Numbered from the stretch's first letter, positions 49,960 through 61,147 are shown. The stretch is DNA of 64,000 nucleotides from Lathyrus oleraceus (GCF_024323335.1 NC_066584.1:433554408-433618407), one strand, 5' to 3'. Program-made: numbers and translations. Notes: generated by a model from the letters alone, not told the origin.

Positions 49960-51408
49960 TTAGGCGAAATATTTCTTAACTGCATTTGCGTTCACAGGAC
50001 GAGTGAACTCTTCACCATCCATAGTTGTAAGAATCAAAGCACCGCCTGAAAAGGCTCCTTTAAACACATATGGGCCTTCATAATTGGGAGTCCACTTCCC
50101 TCTAGAGTCTGGTTTAAACGATAAAATTTTCTTGAGCACAAGGTCACCTTCTCTAAACACACGGGGTCTTACCTTCTTATCAAAAGTTTTCTTCATCCTT
50201 TGCTGATATAACTGACCATGACACATGGCAGTTAATCTCTTCTCTTTAATCAAATTCCACTAGTCAAACCTGGTCTGACACCATTCAGCCTCAGTCAACT
50301 TGGCTTCCATGAGCACACACAATGAAGGAATCTCAACCTCTATGGGGAGCACTGCTTCCATACCATAAATAAGAGAGAAAGGGGTTGCCCCTGTTCAAGT
50401 GCGGATGGATGTACGATACCCATGCAAAGCAAATGGGAGCATCTCATGCCAATCCTTATACATGACAACCATCTTATGAATAATCTTCTTAATGTTCTTG
50501 TTTACAGATTCAACAGCCCCATTCATCTTAGGTCTGTAGGGAGAAGAATTATGATGTGCAATCTTGAAATCTTTACAAAGAGCTTCCACCATATTATTAT
50601 TCAAGTTCGATCCATTATCGGTAATGATCTTACTTGGCACACCATAACGACATATGATCTGATTCTTGATAAACCTTACAACAACTTGCTTGGTTACATT
50701 TGCGTATGATGCCGCTTCGACGCATTTTGTGAAGTAGTCAATTGCCACAAAAATGAAACGATGTCCATTCGAAGCTTTGGGCTCAATCATCCCAATTATA
50801 TCAATTCCCCACATGGAGAAGGGCCATGGGGAAGATATAACATTCAAAAGTGTCGGAGGAACATGAATCTTATTAGCATAAATTTGACACTTGTGGCATT
50901 TCTTTACAAACTTGCAACAGTCAGATTCCATTGTCAGCCAATAGTAACCTACTCGCAACATCTTCTTCGCCATTGCATGTCCATTGGAATGAGTACCAAA
51001 GGAACCTTCATGCACTTCAGTCATCAACAATTTTGCTTCGTGTCTATCCATGCATCTGAGCAAAACCATGTCGAAGTTTCTCTTGTACAATACATCACCA
51101 TTCAAGTAGAAATTGCCGGCTAATCTTCTCAAAGTCTTCTTATCTTTCAAAGATGCCCCAGGCGGGTAAATCTGACTTTGGAGGAAACATTTGATGTCAT
51201 AATACCACGGCTTCTCGTCTTTGATTTCTTCAACAACAAACACATGAGCTGGCCTATCAAGACGCATCACAGACAAATTAGGGACTTTATTCCAATACTT
51301 TACTACAATCATTGATGCCAACGTTGCAAGAGCAACTGCCATCCGGTTTTCATCTCGAGGGATATGATGAAATTCCACCTTTGTAAAGAAAGTTGAAATT
51401 CTCCTCAC
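49960..51408 (-). pseudogene. Element B integrase and RNase H tail
   Basis: Frames 51408-50395 and 50253-49960, in phase. The first starts in the archaeal-type RNase H (VEFHHIPRDENRMAVALATL). It continues through a zinc region (HSNGHAMAKKM, CHKCQIY) to the integrase core, where the catalytic codons are at 50800-50802 (WGIDIIG), 50617-50619 (TDNGSN) and 50509-50511 (GAVESVNKN), giving D-60-D-35-E. The C-terminal piece has EGPYVFKGAFSGGALILTT. Stops at 50395 (TGA in place of Ser) and 50254 interrupt it. The core itself looks intact. Confidence 0.9.
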
Positions 51409-52272
51409 ATAATCTCTATATGGTATTAAACCAGGTTGATTTGTCTCCTATTCTCCTTTGATTTGATTCACAACCAAAGCTGAATCACCGAAGACATCCA
51501 AATACTTCATTCTGAGATTCATGGCTTCTTCAAGCCCCATAATGCAAGCTTCATATTATGCCATGTTGTTTGTACACTTGAAAGTCAATCTAGCTATAAA
51601 TGGTAGATGTGTGCCTTGAGGAGTAATAATAACTTCCCCAATTCCATTTCTATATTGATTAACAGCTCCATCAAATACCATGCCCCAACGGGAACTAGGT
51701 TCTGGCCCTTCTTCGAGCAATAGTTCATCACAATCTTTCATTTTCAAGTACAAAATCTCTTCATCAGGAAAGTCATACTGTACCGAATGATAATCTTCAA
51801 TCAGTTGGTGAGCCAAATGGTCAGCCAAGATACTACCTTTGATTGCTTTCTGAGATTGGTATTCAATGTCGTACTTTGATAACAACGTCTGCCAAAGGGC
51901 AATCCTCCCAATTAAAGTAGGATTTTCAAATATATACTTGATCGGATACATTTTGGATATCAACCAAGTGGTATGATTCAACATATACTGGCACAGACGC
52001 TTAGCATCCCAAGCCAATGCGCAACAAGTCTTCTCAAGCATCGAATACCGAGTCTCACAATCGGTGAACTTATTACTGAGGTAGTAAACTGCAAATTCTT
52101 TCTTTCCAGTCTCATCTTGCTGACCAAGAACACAACCCATACTATCTTTGAGCACAGTCAAATACATGATCAACGGTCTTCCTTCAACAGGTGGAGACAA
52201 AATCGGAGGCTCAAGCAAATATTCCTTGGTACTATCAAATGCTTTCTGGCAGTCTCAGGTCCAATCACAAGA
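51409..52272 (-). pseudogene. Element B RNase H and archaeal-type RNase H
   Basis: Frame 52218-51556 in phase with the flanks: gypsy RNase H (LIMYLTVLKDSMGCVLGQQ, YYLSNKFTDCETRYS), a connection segment (RIALWQTLLSKYDIEYQSQK), then the start of the archaeal-type RNase H (WGMVFDGAVNQYRNGIG, FKCTNNMA). A stop lies at 51556 right after NNMA, where A reads on to EYEACIMGL. Confidence 0.85.
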
Positions 52273-53049
52273 CTAATCTTTCCGAAGAAGCTTGAATATA
52301 GGCGCACATGTGGCAGTCATGTGGGAAATGAATCTAGAAATATAATTCAAGCGGCCGAGAAAACCTCTGACTTGCTTCTCAATTTTGGGCACAGGCATCT
52401 CTTGTATTGCTTTGACCTTAGGAGGATCAACCTCAATACCATTCTCACTGACAATAAAGCCCAACAACTTACCAGAACAAACACCAAAAGTACACTTATT
52501 GGGATTCAAGCGGAGTTTATACGTCCTCAAACACTGGAATAACTTCAACAAATGCTCAACATGTTCCTCTTCATCAATCGATTTAGCAATCATGTCATCG
52601 ACATAAACTTTTATCTCTTTATGCATCATATCATGAAAAAGAGTAGTCATTGCTCTTTGGTAAGTTGCACCAGCATTCTTTAAACCGAAAGGCATCACTC
52701 TATAATAGAATGTTCCCCAAGGTGTAATGAATATGGTCTTCTCCATATCTTCGGGTGCCATTTTGATCTGATTATATCCGAAAAATCCATCCATAAACGA
52801 AAAGACTTTGAATTTAGCAGTATTGTTTACCAACATATCAATGTGTGGTAAAAGGAAATCATCTTTCGGACTGGCTTTATTCAAATCTCTATAGTCAACA
52901 CACATGCGGACTTTTCCATATTTCTTCGATACTGGCACAATATTGGCCACCCATTGCGGATACTCAGAGGTCACAAGGAAACCGACATCGATCTGCTTTT
53001 GCACTTCCTCTTTGATCTTCACAGCCATGTCAGGATGCGTTCTTCTCAA
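52273..53049 (-). pseudogene. Element B reverse transcriptase
   Basis: 258 codons: the pre-RT end (RRTHPDMAVKIKEEVQKQID), then VRMCVDYRDLN, FLLPHIDML, FMDGFFGYNQIKM, WGTFYYRVMPFGLKNAGATY and the catalytic YVDD at 52594-52605, followed by the thumb/connection YISRFISHMTATCAPIFKLL. The frame is intact for the whole RT domain. It ends at a TAG at 52273 where A has CAG, and an in-phase TAG at 53050 (CAG in A) separates it from the linker. Both are C-to-T changes. Confidence 0.92.
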
Positions 53050-53052
53050 CTT

Positions 53053-53422
53053 CTACTTGACTGGCGAGCATTCTGGCTTCAACGACAATCTATGCTCCAC
53101 AATCTCAGAATCTAACCCATGCATGTCTTGATAAGACCAAGCAAACACATCTGAATATTCTCGAAGAAGATCAATCAACCCCTTCTTAACATCTGGACAC
53201 TGGCGAGACCCAATCTTGACTTCCTTCACATCATCCTTGGAACCCAAGTTGACTAGCTCAGTCTGCTCTTTGAACGACTGAATGGTCTTTTCGTCTTGCT
53301 CAAGAAGACGAGATAATTCATCACTCACTTCTACATCACTTTCCTCCTCGACCTCAAACACAGGGAATACAAAATTTGGAGAAGGAGAAGGATCATTGTA
53401 TTCGATGGGGTTAGGAACCAAC
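53053..53422 (-). pseudogene. Element B pro-RT linker (second exon start)
   Basis: 122 codons beginning at the intron acceptor: PNPIEYNDPSPSPNFVFPVF, the acidic EVEEESDVEVSDELS, then EYSDVFAWSYQDMHGLDSEI leading into RT. The apparent start methionine is upstream intron sequence; in the spliced message the frame continues from the protease exon. Confidence 0.8.
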
Positions 53423-53677
53423 CTGCATAATGATTTGATATTTTGTTTTTAGAGAAGTGAATTTGTGACAAAATATTATGAAGATGGACAATTATATTGT
53501 TTATTTATGTTTTTTGTGATTACCATTTTCATAATAAAGCAAAAAGTAAAAACAAAACATCATAGATGTGGATGAATAGAATTAATTTTATTGATGATCA
53601 ATTTGAAAATGCCCAAACAATGTTCACTTCTCCCTTAGGCATATGAGAAGGATTTTAAAACATATAAAAGCAATTAC
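53423..53677 (-). other. Intron within gag-pol of element B
   Basis: 255 bp on the minus strand, from GTAATTGC at 53677 to TATGCAG at 53423. It contains stops in the protease frame, so unspliced RNA ends at the TAA 53674-53676. Removing it joins ...CGATCTAA to GTTGGTTCC in frame. The homologous place in element A (24629/24630) reads ...CATTCTAA-GTTGGTTTC with nothing between, which fixes both splice sites to the base. Introns between protease and RT are a known trait of Ogre elements, where splicing controls the Gag to Gag-Pol ratio. Confidence 0.9.
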
Positions 53678-54560
53678 TTAGATCGATGCAAAATAACAGG
53701 AATATCAACAACAGTCCAATTGTTGCAAGCCTTTCCATGCGTCACAAAATTGGTGCAGTCTTCCTCTTCGTCCTCCTCTAGCACAACAGCTAAGTGTTGT
53801 TCATTTCCATGAATGAACCCTCCGCTACAAAAGTTGAGTTGCATATCTTCAGATCTAACAGTTGATAATCCTTTCTGGAACCCCAAACCAGTTCTGCCCT
53901 TGTTGTCGGAGACCTCTACCATGCGTCCCCACTGATCAACAGTTCCTTCCTCAACAATCGTATGGGCATCTTTCAATGAGGACATAGGTGCCCCAACTCT
54001 CTTCTCAGCAGCAATAGATAAGGCTTGGAACGGAGTTCCAATCTCATCCTTAGCTTCAACATAAGAGAAAGATGACAAATGACTAACCAATAGCGCCTTC
54101 TCCCCGCCAACAATCACAAGCTTTCCATTCTTCACAAATTTCAATTTCTGGTGTAAAGTGGAAGTAACAGCTCCCGCCTCATGGATCCATGGCCTTCCCA
54201 ATAAACAACTGTAGGCCGGGTGGATATCCATTACTTGAAAAGTAATCTTAAAATCACTCGGACCTATCTTGATTGGAAGGTCCACTTCACCAATTACCAT
54301 CTTGCACGAACCATCAAAGGCTTTGACAATTACACCACTATACCTCATGGGCGCTCCTTGATAAGATAGCTTCGACAAAGTTGACTTCAGAAGCACATTC
54401 AATAATGACCCGGGGTCACAAGCATGTTTGACAAAGCATCTTCCTTGCAATTCATGGAAATGTGCAAAGCCAGATTATGGTTTCTGCCCTCCTCAGGGAG
54501 TTCTTCGTCGCAAAAGCTGAGATTATTGCAAGAAGTGATGTTAGCCACAATGTGATCGAA
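53678..54560 (-). pseudogene. Element B protease
   Basis: Main frame 54450-53674. The active-site region reads CDPGSLLNVLLKSTLSKL where A has VDIGSSLNVLPK: the catalytic Asp is kept but Thr/Ile is Pro and the second Ser is Leu. VKAFDGSCKMVIGEVDLPIK, SCLLGRPWIHEAGAVTSTLH (the flap and second conserved block) and the G-patch-like GRTGLGFQKGL follow. Upstream, 54451-54560 holds the N-terminal part (NNLSF..EELPEEGRNHN in another frame); the 110-bp phase difference shows a frameshift close to the active site. Confidence 0.85.
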
Positions 54561-55634
54561 CTAATCCACAGTAACATTGTGTTCTACAAATGCTTGTTCA
54601 AGAAATCTCTGTAGTGCTTCTCTATGCGCTTCGGAATTCATGAGCAGAGACAACACTGAAATTTTTGAGGGGGTTTGGAGTAGTTGCTCCACCATATTAA
54701 ACTCACTCCTTTTGATTAGTCGGAGTACCTCATCATCATCATCATTGGCTTTCAAATTGCCGGATTCACCAGACTTATCCTTTGAACAACCAACTGGGTC
54801 TATACTAGGCACCTCCACTTTCTTACTAATAATTGTTTCCTCTTTATCCTTTGGGAACACCAGCCCAAACACTCGACCACTACGAGTCACCTTTGTAACA
54901 TCAGTAATGCTCACCACTGAACTAGTCGTAGGTAATGGGACCTCTTGACCATCCTCCATCATTGTAGCATTATACTGATACAACACAGCTTTATCAGATG
55001 AATACGGGACTGGGCCCGTTAACCGTATTACCAACGGCAATACTGATCTTCGACTGTTGCTGTTACTGGAGTCATACTAGATTACCAACCGCTTTTGTTG
55101 CTTGAAAATGGGCACTATGACATTCACGTAGTCATCTACATGACGGGATTGAACAATTTGGATCATGCTTTCATCCATCAGTCGTTGGATGTCCCTTTTC
55201 ACAACTTCACAACCCCTCGGGTTAACACTACAAACAGCATAACCATCATGGTCGTGCTCGCATTCACTTACCAAACAAATATCTTTATGTATCTTCACTA
55301 AGGACCTCCTGATAAAACACACATCAAAAACTTTGAATTCTCCTGGACAACCGTCCACCATATTCACAGAAGAGCTCCCATGGGCGGGCAAAAGGTTTGC
55401 ATTCACATTCGGCGCGCGGTCCTTGAAGGATACCATACCACTCTTAGTTAATTTTTGAACATCATACTTCAATGGATAGCAGTTTTCAATGTCATGTCCG
55501 GGTGCTCCTTGATAAAAAGCACAACGGAGCTCAGGCTTGTACCACCAAGGAAGTGGTTCTGGAATCTGGGGTGGGTTCCTCGGTTGAATCAGGTTCTTGA
55601 GAACCAAGGACAGATACAACTTTGCACATGACAT
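54561..55634 (-). pseudogene. Element B gag C-terminus and gag-pro linker
   Basis: Frames 55634-55077 and 55040-54561, in phase with one stop between. The first has WWYKPELRCAFYQGAPGHDIENCYPLK, a zinc-knuckle-like C-x8-H-x4-C nucleic-acid-binding motif matched by element C, then a long linker. The second (NATMMEDGQEVPLPTTSS ... VTRSGRVFG ... QAFVEHNVTVD) leads to the protease. Ogre gag is unusually long, and this linker is part of the reason. Confidence 0.78.
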
Positions 55635-57029
55635 AGGAATCGGGTCGAAAGAGACCTTCTTCCTCTCAAAGTTTTATTGATGAGGATTGTTGTTGGTATT
55701 GTTGTTGTTGTAGGTGTTTGTTCTTTGTTGCGGTTGTTGTTAACGTTGTTGTTGTTGTTGAATTGGTGTTGCTTATTGATTAGAAAATATCGGAATTACC
55801 GAGGATACTTTATGGTGATGATGTTGACGGGATGTTGGATTTCTTCTGATTTTAGGCCTCTTCTGCCTCCCACTGCTTATTGCATTCATCTCACTGTCTT
55901 TCTTCCTACCGAAATTACTACCACACCTCTTGCTTGTTGACGCCTCATCTCTTGACAAACGTCCCTCAAGGACTCCTTCCTCAAGCCCCATCCCCATGTT
56001 TACCATTTCGGTAAAGTCACTGGGGGAACTAGCAATCATTCGTTCATAGTAAAATGAACTCAGCGTTTTCAAGAAGATCTTTATCATTTCTTTTTCCTCC
56101 AAAGGAGGAGTGATCTGGGCAGCCAACTCCCTCCATCACTGCGCATACTCTTTGAATGTCTCTTTGTCCTTCTGAGACATAGACCTCAGCTGGTCTCTAT
56201 CAGGCGCCATGTCCACATTATACTTATATTGTTTGACAAAAGCCTCCCCCAAGTCATTGAAAGTGCGAATGCTTGCACTATCCAACCCCATGTACCAACG
56301 GAGCACAGCGCCAGTCAAACTATCTTGGAAGTAGTGAATCAACAGTTGATCATTATCAGTCTGAGTAGACATCTTGCGAGCGTACATCACAAGATGATTG
56401 AGCGGATAAGAGTTCCCCTTATACTTTTCAAAGTCAGGCACTTTGAACTTCACCGGGATCTTGACGTTGGGCACTAAGCACAACTCAACAACACTCTTCC
56501 CAAACAAATCTTTACCTCTCAGCGTCTTCAATTCCTTGCATAGCTCAAGAAACTGATTTTTCATCTCGTCCATCTTCTCATACACATCTGGACCCTCAGA
56601 CGGATCGAAATGATAGATGATGTCCTCTACGCGAGGCAAAGTGTGCACAACGGGAGGTGGCACAGACATGACCGGGCTAGATGCCGGCATGGAAGCAAAG
56701 GTAGGCGCAAAGCCTTTTGGCACAAAGTTGGACGACATTCCCCACGAGAATCCAGCAGGCATGGTTGGTGCAAAGTGGGAGGCAGCAGCAGGCACGGTAG
56801 AGGTAACCACTTCTAAGATAACAGTCCTCACGGGAGGAGTTGCAGACGTTGGAGAAGCTTGACTTTGGGCAGCAAGAACTGACTCCATCATGGCAGTCAG
56901 GCGGGCGATTTCTTCCTTCAGCTCTCTGTTCTCTTGCTCTAAGTGCTCCATGATTCTCAGATGATTGGCCTGGGTATTGTACCGGTGTGTCAGCTTGGCT
57001 AAAGCACAGAAGAAACACCAATCCGACAT
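55635..57029 (-). pseudogene. Element B gag N-terminal part
   Basis: Frames 57029-56136 and 56126-55773 are in phase; a single TGA at 56133-56135 interrupts EYAQ-WRELAA, where element C has Arg. A leucine-rich coiled coil (IMEHLEQENRELKEEIARL, residues 27-45) is followed by a Pro/Ala-rich region. The gag core is KFKVPDFEKYKGNSYPLNHL, NDQLLIHYFQDSLTGAVLRW and MAPDRDQLRSM. A Gln/Asn-rich tract encoded by (GTT)n on the plus strand at 55681-55765 follows. The first Met at 57029 may lie upstream of the true start (IMEHLEQ). Confidence 0.87.
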
Positions 57030-57115
57030 CTGGCGAAAACCTGCTTATGCAAATGATGCATGAAATGCAATGCTTGATTGTTTTTTTGTTTTCAAGGAAC
57101 TTACCATATTATTTG

Positions 57116-57118
<3 letters not shown>

Positions 57119-57158
<40 letters not shown>
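57119..57158. repeat. (AT)20 microsatellite
   Basis: Forty bases of perfect AT repeat lie between ORF1 and gag of element B. The short frames reading YIYIYI across it are artefacts. Confidence 0.95.
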
Positions 57159-57161
<3 letters not shown>

Positions 57162-57432
57162 AATGGCAATTGCAATAATTTGATATGACCAAAAATATAT
57201 TTTTATTTATATAAATTGGAAGGATTACACTGAAAACAATTTCAGAAACCAAATGGAAAATACAAGAGAAAAGGAGACTAGTCATCCTAAGGATCCCTAA
57301 CAATAATGTCAGAAGATCTAGCTGTAGGCGCGTACTTCCTTCGAATGCGACGGATCTCGGCCTCAAAAGAAGTCTTCATTTGAGTCTTCTCGAGGACAAG
57401 CTGATCTGCAATCTTCTTCCAAGCATAGAAGC

Positions 57433-58773
57433 CTAAGGCATGCTAGAAGATGAAACCTCTGGATCTCTCTGTCTCTTCGTTACTCGGTCTTCAAGTAGCT
57501 CAATAAGTGCATCTTTGTCCTTGGACTCCAACTGCAATTCTTTATGCTTCTTGCTCAAAGCACGGAAACACTCTTCCCATATGTCCTTCTCTTGCTTCAT
57601 TTTAGCGAGCGCGTCTTCCAACTCCTCTACGTCTTGGTTAGGGAGAGTTAATGGCTCAACCTCAACCATAGACATAGGTCTTTCACAAGGATAAGGCATC
57701 TTCAACTCCAAAGCTCTCTTCTTCACCCAAAGAGTGTAAGCTTCCAAAGCTACACAATTGCACGGACCAAGCTCGGATCTTCCTTTCCTATGCACATTAT
57801 GCCAAGCATGCACAATCTTCTGCTTCAAATGTTCGGGATCTTTACCCTCTTGATAAAAAAGACCTTCTAACAAAGTGTTATTAGGTTTGTCTCTCAAGGG
57901 GAACCCAAGTTGACGACGAGCAAAAGCAGGGTTGTAGTTAATTCATCCTTGTGTACCAATGAGAGGCACAACAACTATCAATAATATCCAAACTGCTCAA
58001 AGACGGATCATACCAAACTATATCATCATTAGTGAGAGACATAAGTCTCTGAGACCACCTTAGACATTGTTTGTTCTCCACAAAAGTAGGTGTTTGAGGC
58101 AAGTGCGAAATAAACCACTTGTACAGAAGAGGAATGCAACAGAAAATTGTTCCACCACCTTTAGAATTCCTTAGATGCAAAGAGAAATACATATCACCAA
58201 CAAATTAGGCACATGATTCCCAATCAAGAAAAGTCTAATGGCGTTAACATCAACAAAACCGTCAATGTTAGGGAACAAAGTTAATCCATAAATGAGCAAC
58301 ACAAAGATAGTTTCAAAAGCATCCACACTACCGGCTTGAGCAAAAGCAGTAGCTTCCTTGATGAGGAAATCAGATGGCAACCTAAATAATCCTCCTTTCT
58401 TCACCCAATGAGCCTCTATCTCAGACTTCTTTGAGTGAAGAGCTTCAGCAATAATACTAGATCGGGGAATCTCCTTCAATCCACTAAAAGGCACTCTACT
58501 AGAAACAGGTGTCCCCAAAAGATGAGAATACTCCTCCAAGGTAGGCACAAGCTGATAATCTGGGAAAGTGAAATAATGGTAGAGAGGATCATAGAACTGC
58601 ACTAGCACACTCAAGAGTCCTTCAACCACATCAGCAGACAAGATAAACAGAAGCTTCCCATGACGTTGTTTGAAGTCCAAGGGATCTAATACAAAGGATG
58701 ATAGCTTCCTTAACTCTTTCAAGTCGGGACATCTGAAACTGTACTTCTTAGTGTTCCTTCGTCCACAATCCAT
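57433..58773 (-). pseudogene. Ogre ORF1 of element B
   Basis: The extra gene upstream of gag that marks Ogre elements; its function is unknown. The start MDCGRRNTKKYSFRCPDLKE at 58773 is preceded by no longer frame. Conserved segments: LSSFVLDPLDFKQRHGKLL, FTFPDYQLVPTLEEYSHLLG and LIYGLTLFPNIDGFVDVNAI, then (after a frameshift at about 58171-58192) GGGTIFCCIPLLYKWFISHL. After a second shift near 57900-57937 comes LLEGLFYQEGKDPEHLKQKI and a C-terminal coiled coil (VEELEDALAKMKQEKDIWEE). Comparable proteins are annotated in legumes as DUF7745-type hypothetical proteins (from memory). Two frameshifts disable this copy. Element C lacks the gene entirely. Confidence 0.85.
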
Positions 58774-59614
58774 GGTCTGAAAATATTTGCAAATAATACC
58801 TCAGTTCCTTGAAATTTTCGTGTGATGAATGTTATGATGCGCATGAATGCATGATTGCAACAATCACAAATAAAGGATCACACACAAGGCAAACAAAGGT
58901 CAAGGGAGGAATCAAGTCATTGTCAAGATCAATCATCCATTTTAGTGGATTATAGTTTACACCTTATCAACACCCAATTTCCATTGATATTGACAAGACT
59001 TAATTGGATCAACCAAGAATCAAGGGTTTGTTGCAAGTCACGAGAATGGAGTCTGGGTAAGGACCATCCCAAAGGAGTGAACTAAGGATAAAACCTGTAG
59101 ATCATGTTCTAAAAAGTTCCCAGAGTCTTGATTCCATCTATCGGATATTACAGGTTAAGATGACTGACTCATCGACCCATAATATTCTCAAGAGAAACTC
59201 ATCTAAGTGTAGTATCGTGTAACAACTGTTATCAAGTCTACACTTGAACAGTTTCTGCACTACGTCCTAAATAGGCCAAGAGGGGGTAAATGTTGTACGG
59301 TCCTCAGCTTCTCAGACTCAATTAGAGATAGCAATGCCTAACCACAAATACTTGTGTGAGATTTCCAAATCCAAAAGAGTCTCCACTGAGCAGATGGGTC
59401 TCAAGCCAACTTGTTAAGGACTATTCCACACAAGTCGAACATGACTATACCATCCTCCTATCTTAATTGCACTCAAGTTCGGGTTAGAACTTATCTCACC
59501 ACTCAGAGACCACCAAACACAACAAGCAGATTATATCACACATACATATATACAAACATCACATATATACAAATATATACACACAAAAAGTAGGCTAAAC
59601 CCACTAGAGACTAC
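58774..59614 (-). other. Element B 5' UTR
   Basis: 840 bases between primer site and ORF1, without a frame of note. It contains TCTCACCACTC and CAAGTC..GGGTTAGAACTTATCTCA words that echo the leader of element C (about 39360-39390), in line with a shared leader origin. Confidence 0.6.
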
Positions 59615-59632
59615 TCCCCAGCAGAGTCGCCA
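59615..59632 (-). other. Element B primer-binding site
   Basis: In element sense TGGCGACTCTGCTGGGGA, nine bases from the LTR end. It begins with the TGG complementary to a tRNA CCA tail and matches the tRNA-Arg-type primer reported for Ogre (assignment from memory; the tRNA gene itself was not checked). Confidence 0.82.
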
Positions 59633-59641
59633 CTTAATTTC

Positions 59642-60920
59642 TGTAGCGGTAAATTTGTGGTCATCAAGCTATTAACAAGCTAGAGACCAAATAACAAGAG
59701 TCGCCACCGCGCTTTTATTGTTTCCAAGGAAAAAGGGAAAAAGTAAGAACAAAACCCAAAAGTAAGAAGTTTTCAAATCAAAACTAATAAAAAGTCAGAG
59801 ATTACAGGTAAGGGGGTTGGTTACACAGAGGGAAGGTGTTAGCACCCAAAGTGTCCTAGGTACTCCTAGGGAGCCCTTTTTGTGTGCATGTGTACTTGGT
59901 ATAAAGTGATGATTATAGACAAATAGAATGGGGGGATGAGAAAAGAATTCATTAATTATATTTTTGTGTTTGACAAGACCTTCGGTCTTGTGCCTATGTG
60001 CCAACATAAAAATGAGGGATTAAAACCTCGTAGTTCGTGATACAAATTTCAAAATGGATGCATTGCTTTTAACAAAAATTATGTTTGAAAGGCACAAAGG
60101 CCTAAAAAAAATTTGAATGAGTTAGTTTTTTTTTGGCTTTTTGAAAGTTTAAGTCAAGTATAGTTAAGTTTATTTACAAGTTTAATTTAAGAAAATAAGT
60201 TTGAAAATGCAATGGCATAAGGCCAAAGTTTCTATCTTTTTTTTTTTGCAAAAAGTGGTCAAAGTTTAGAACAAAATAAGTTCAATCAAAGAAGGTTTTG
60301 AAAAAGGATGGAGAGATTTTGAAATTAAATAAATGGGGAGAAGATGAAGAGATTATCCTATGTACAAAATTAAAAGTTTAGAGTTGAAAAGATCTGACCA
60401 AATGGGTAGCAATCCAATAGACAAGAATGTCAATAGAAACCTAGAATTCCCTTGGACTTTTAGAATCAAGCAACACATAAATGCACAATTATACTATCTT
60501 GAAGAGAAAGGCATCAAATAAAGATGGCCACATCCAAGCTTATCCATTCCATGATCTTCTTCAAAGTAGCCCATGTAACAGATGAATTCCACAGGTCACA
60601 TGTTCAAAATAACAGCTTCACAATGATCATGTTGCAGATGAACTTAAAGAGATCTTGAATGATGTATCAGATGAAGTTTCAAATTGTAAGCACCTGGTTT
60701 CTCAATAAGTTGGCATTGGCCAAGTCCTTTAGCATAGGAATGTTGCCTAAGTTCTAAGTCCATTTGTCCAAGATCAAGCCAACAGTCCACACAAAAGGTT
60801 TTTAGGGTTTTTGTTGTTATTATGTACATTAATGGTCAAAGACAACACATACAAGCAAAGTATACACAAACAAAATATATCACACAATATGGTCCAAATG
60901 GAAAAAGTGAAAATTGCATT
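59642..60920 (-). repeat. Element B 5' LTR, truncated
   Basis: TGTAGCGGTAAAT start, the U5 primer-like motif at 59697-59706, and close alignment with 26874-28140 up to ...AAAATTGCATT. At 60920 homology stops abruptly. About 3.4 kb of LTR should follow and does not appear in this orientation in the window. No target duplication is visible at the break, so a deletion or inversion is more likely than a simple insertion. Confidence 0.88.
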
Positions 60921-61126
60921 CTTGTTTAGTCGAAGTCGATGATTTACCCCTTTTTCTTACAAGTACTTGAAAACTTATTTCGACCAAGTTGAAAGAGATT
61001 ATGTGAAAATGAGAGAAACAAAAACTAAACAGTTATTTGACACTATGTCCTATGATTCACTGGTTGATATTACAAGTAACCTGTAGTCGGAGACCAACAG
61101 TTGTTTACCATTTTTTAGCGTAAACA
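60921..61126 (+). repeat. Possible 3' end of an LTR (element X)
   Basis: Sequence with TCGAAGTCGATG near the start, ending ...GCGTAAACA two bases before a primer-site-like motif. This is the layout of R-U5 followed by the primer site on the plus strand. It may be the remainder of the LTR whose start is 1970-2331. Confidence 0.4.
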
Positions 61127-61128
61127 AA

Positions 61129-61147
61129 TTGGCACGCCCAGTGGGAC
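61129..61147 (+). other. Primer-site-like motif of element X
   Basis: TTGGCACGCCCAGTGGGAC follows an LTR-like CA end. The position and TGG start suggest a Ty3/gypsy primer site. I do not assign the tRNA. Confidence 0.5.

Larger units (their letters stand above)
26874..60920 (-). mobile_element. Ogre-type Ty3/gypsy element B, nested in A
   Basis: Minus-strand element of the same family as A. From right to left it has a 5' LTR (59642 onward, cut at 60920), primer site, 5' UTR, ORF1, gag, protease, intron, RT, two RNase H domains, integrase, repetitive 3' UTR, polypurine tract and 3' LTR (26874-46938, split by element C). The internal region is 12.7 kb; with two LTRs of 4.7 kb the intact element would be about 22 kb, the size characteristic of Ogre. 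The coding region has scattered stops and several frameshifts but is less decayed than A. B's left LTR begins inside A's protease, so B inserted into A. Confidence 0.9.

Noticed and set aside
57109..57366. Frame with a Tyr-Ile repeat
   Set aside because: It is produced by the (AT)20 microsatellite.
61129..61147. Naming the tRNA for X's primer site
   Set aside because: I cannot match it to a specific tRNA 3' end from memory with confidence, so only the motif and position are reported.
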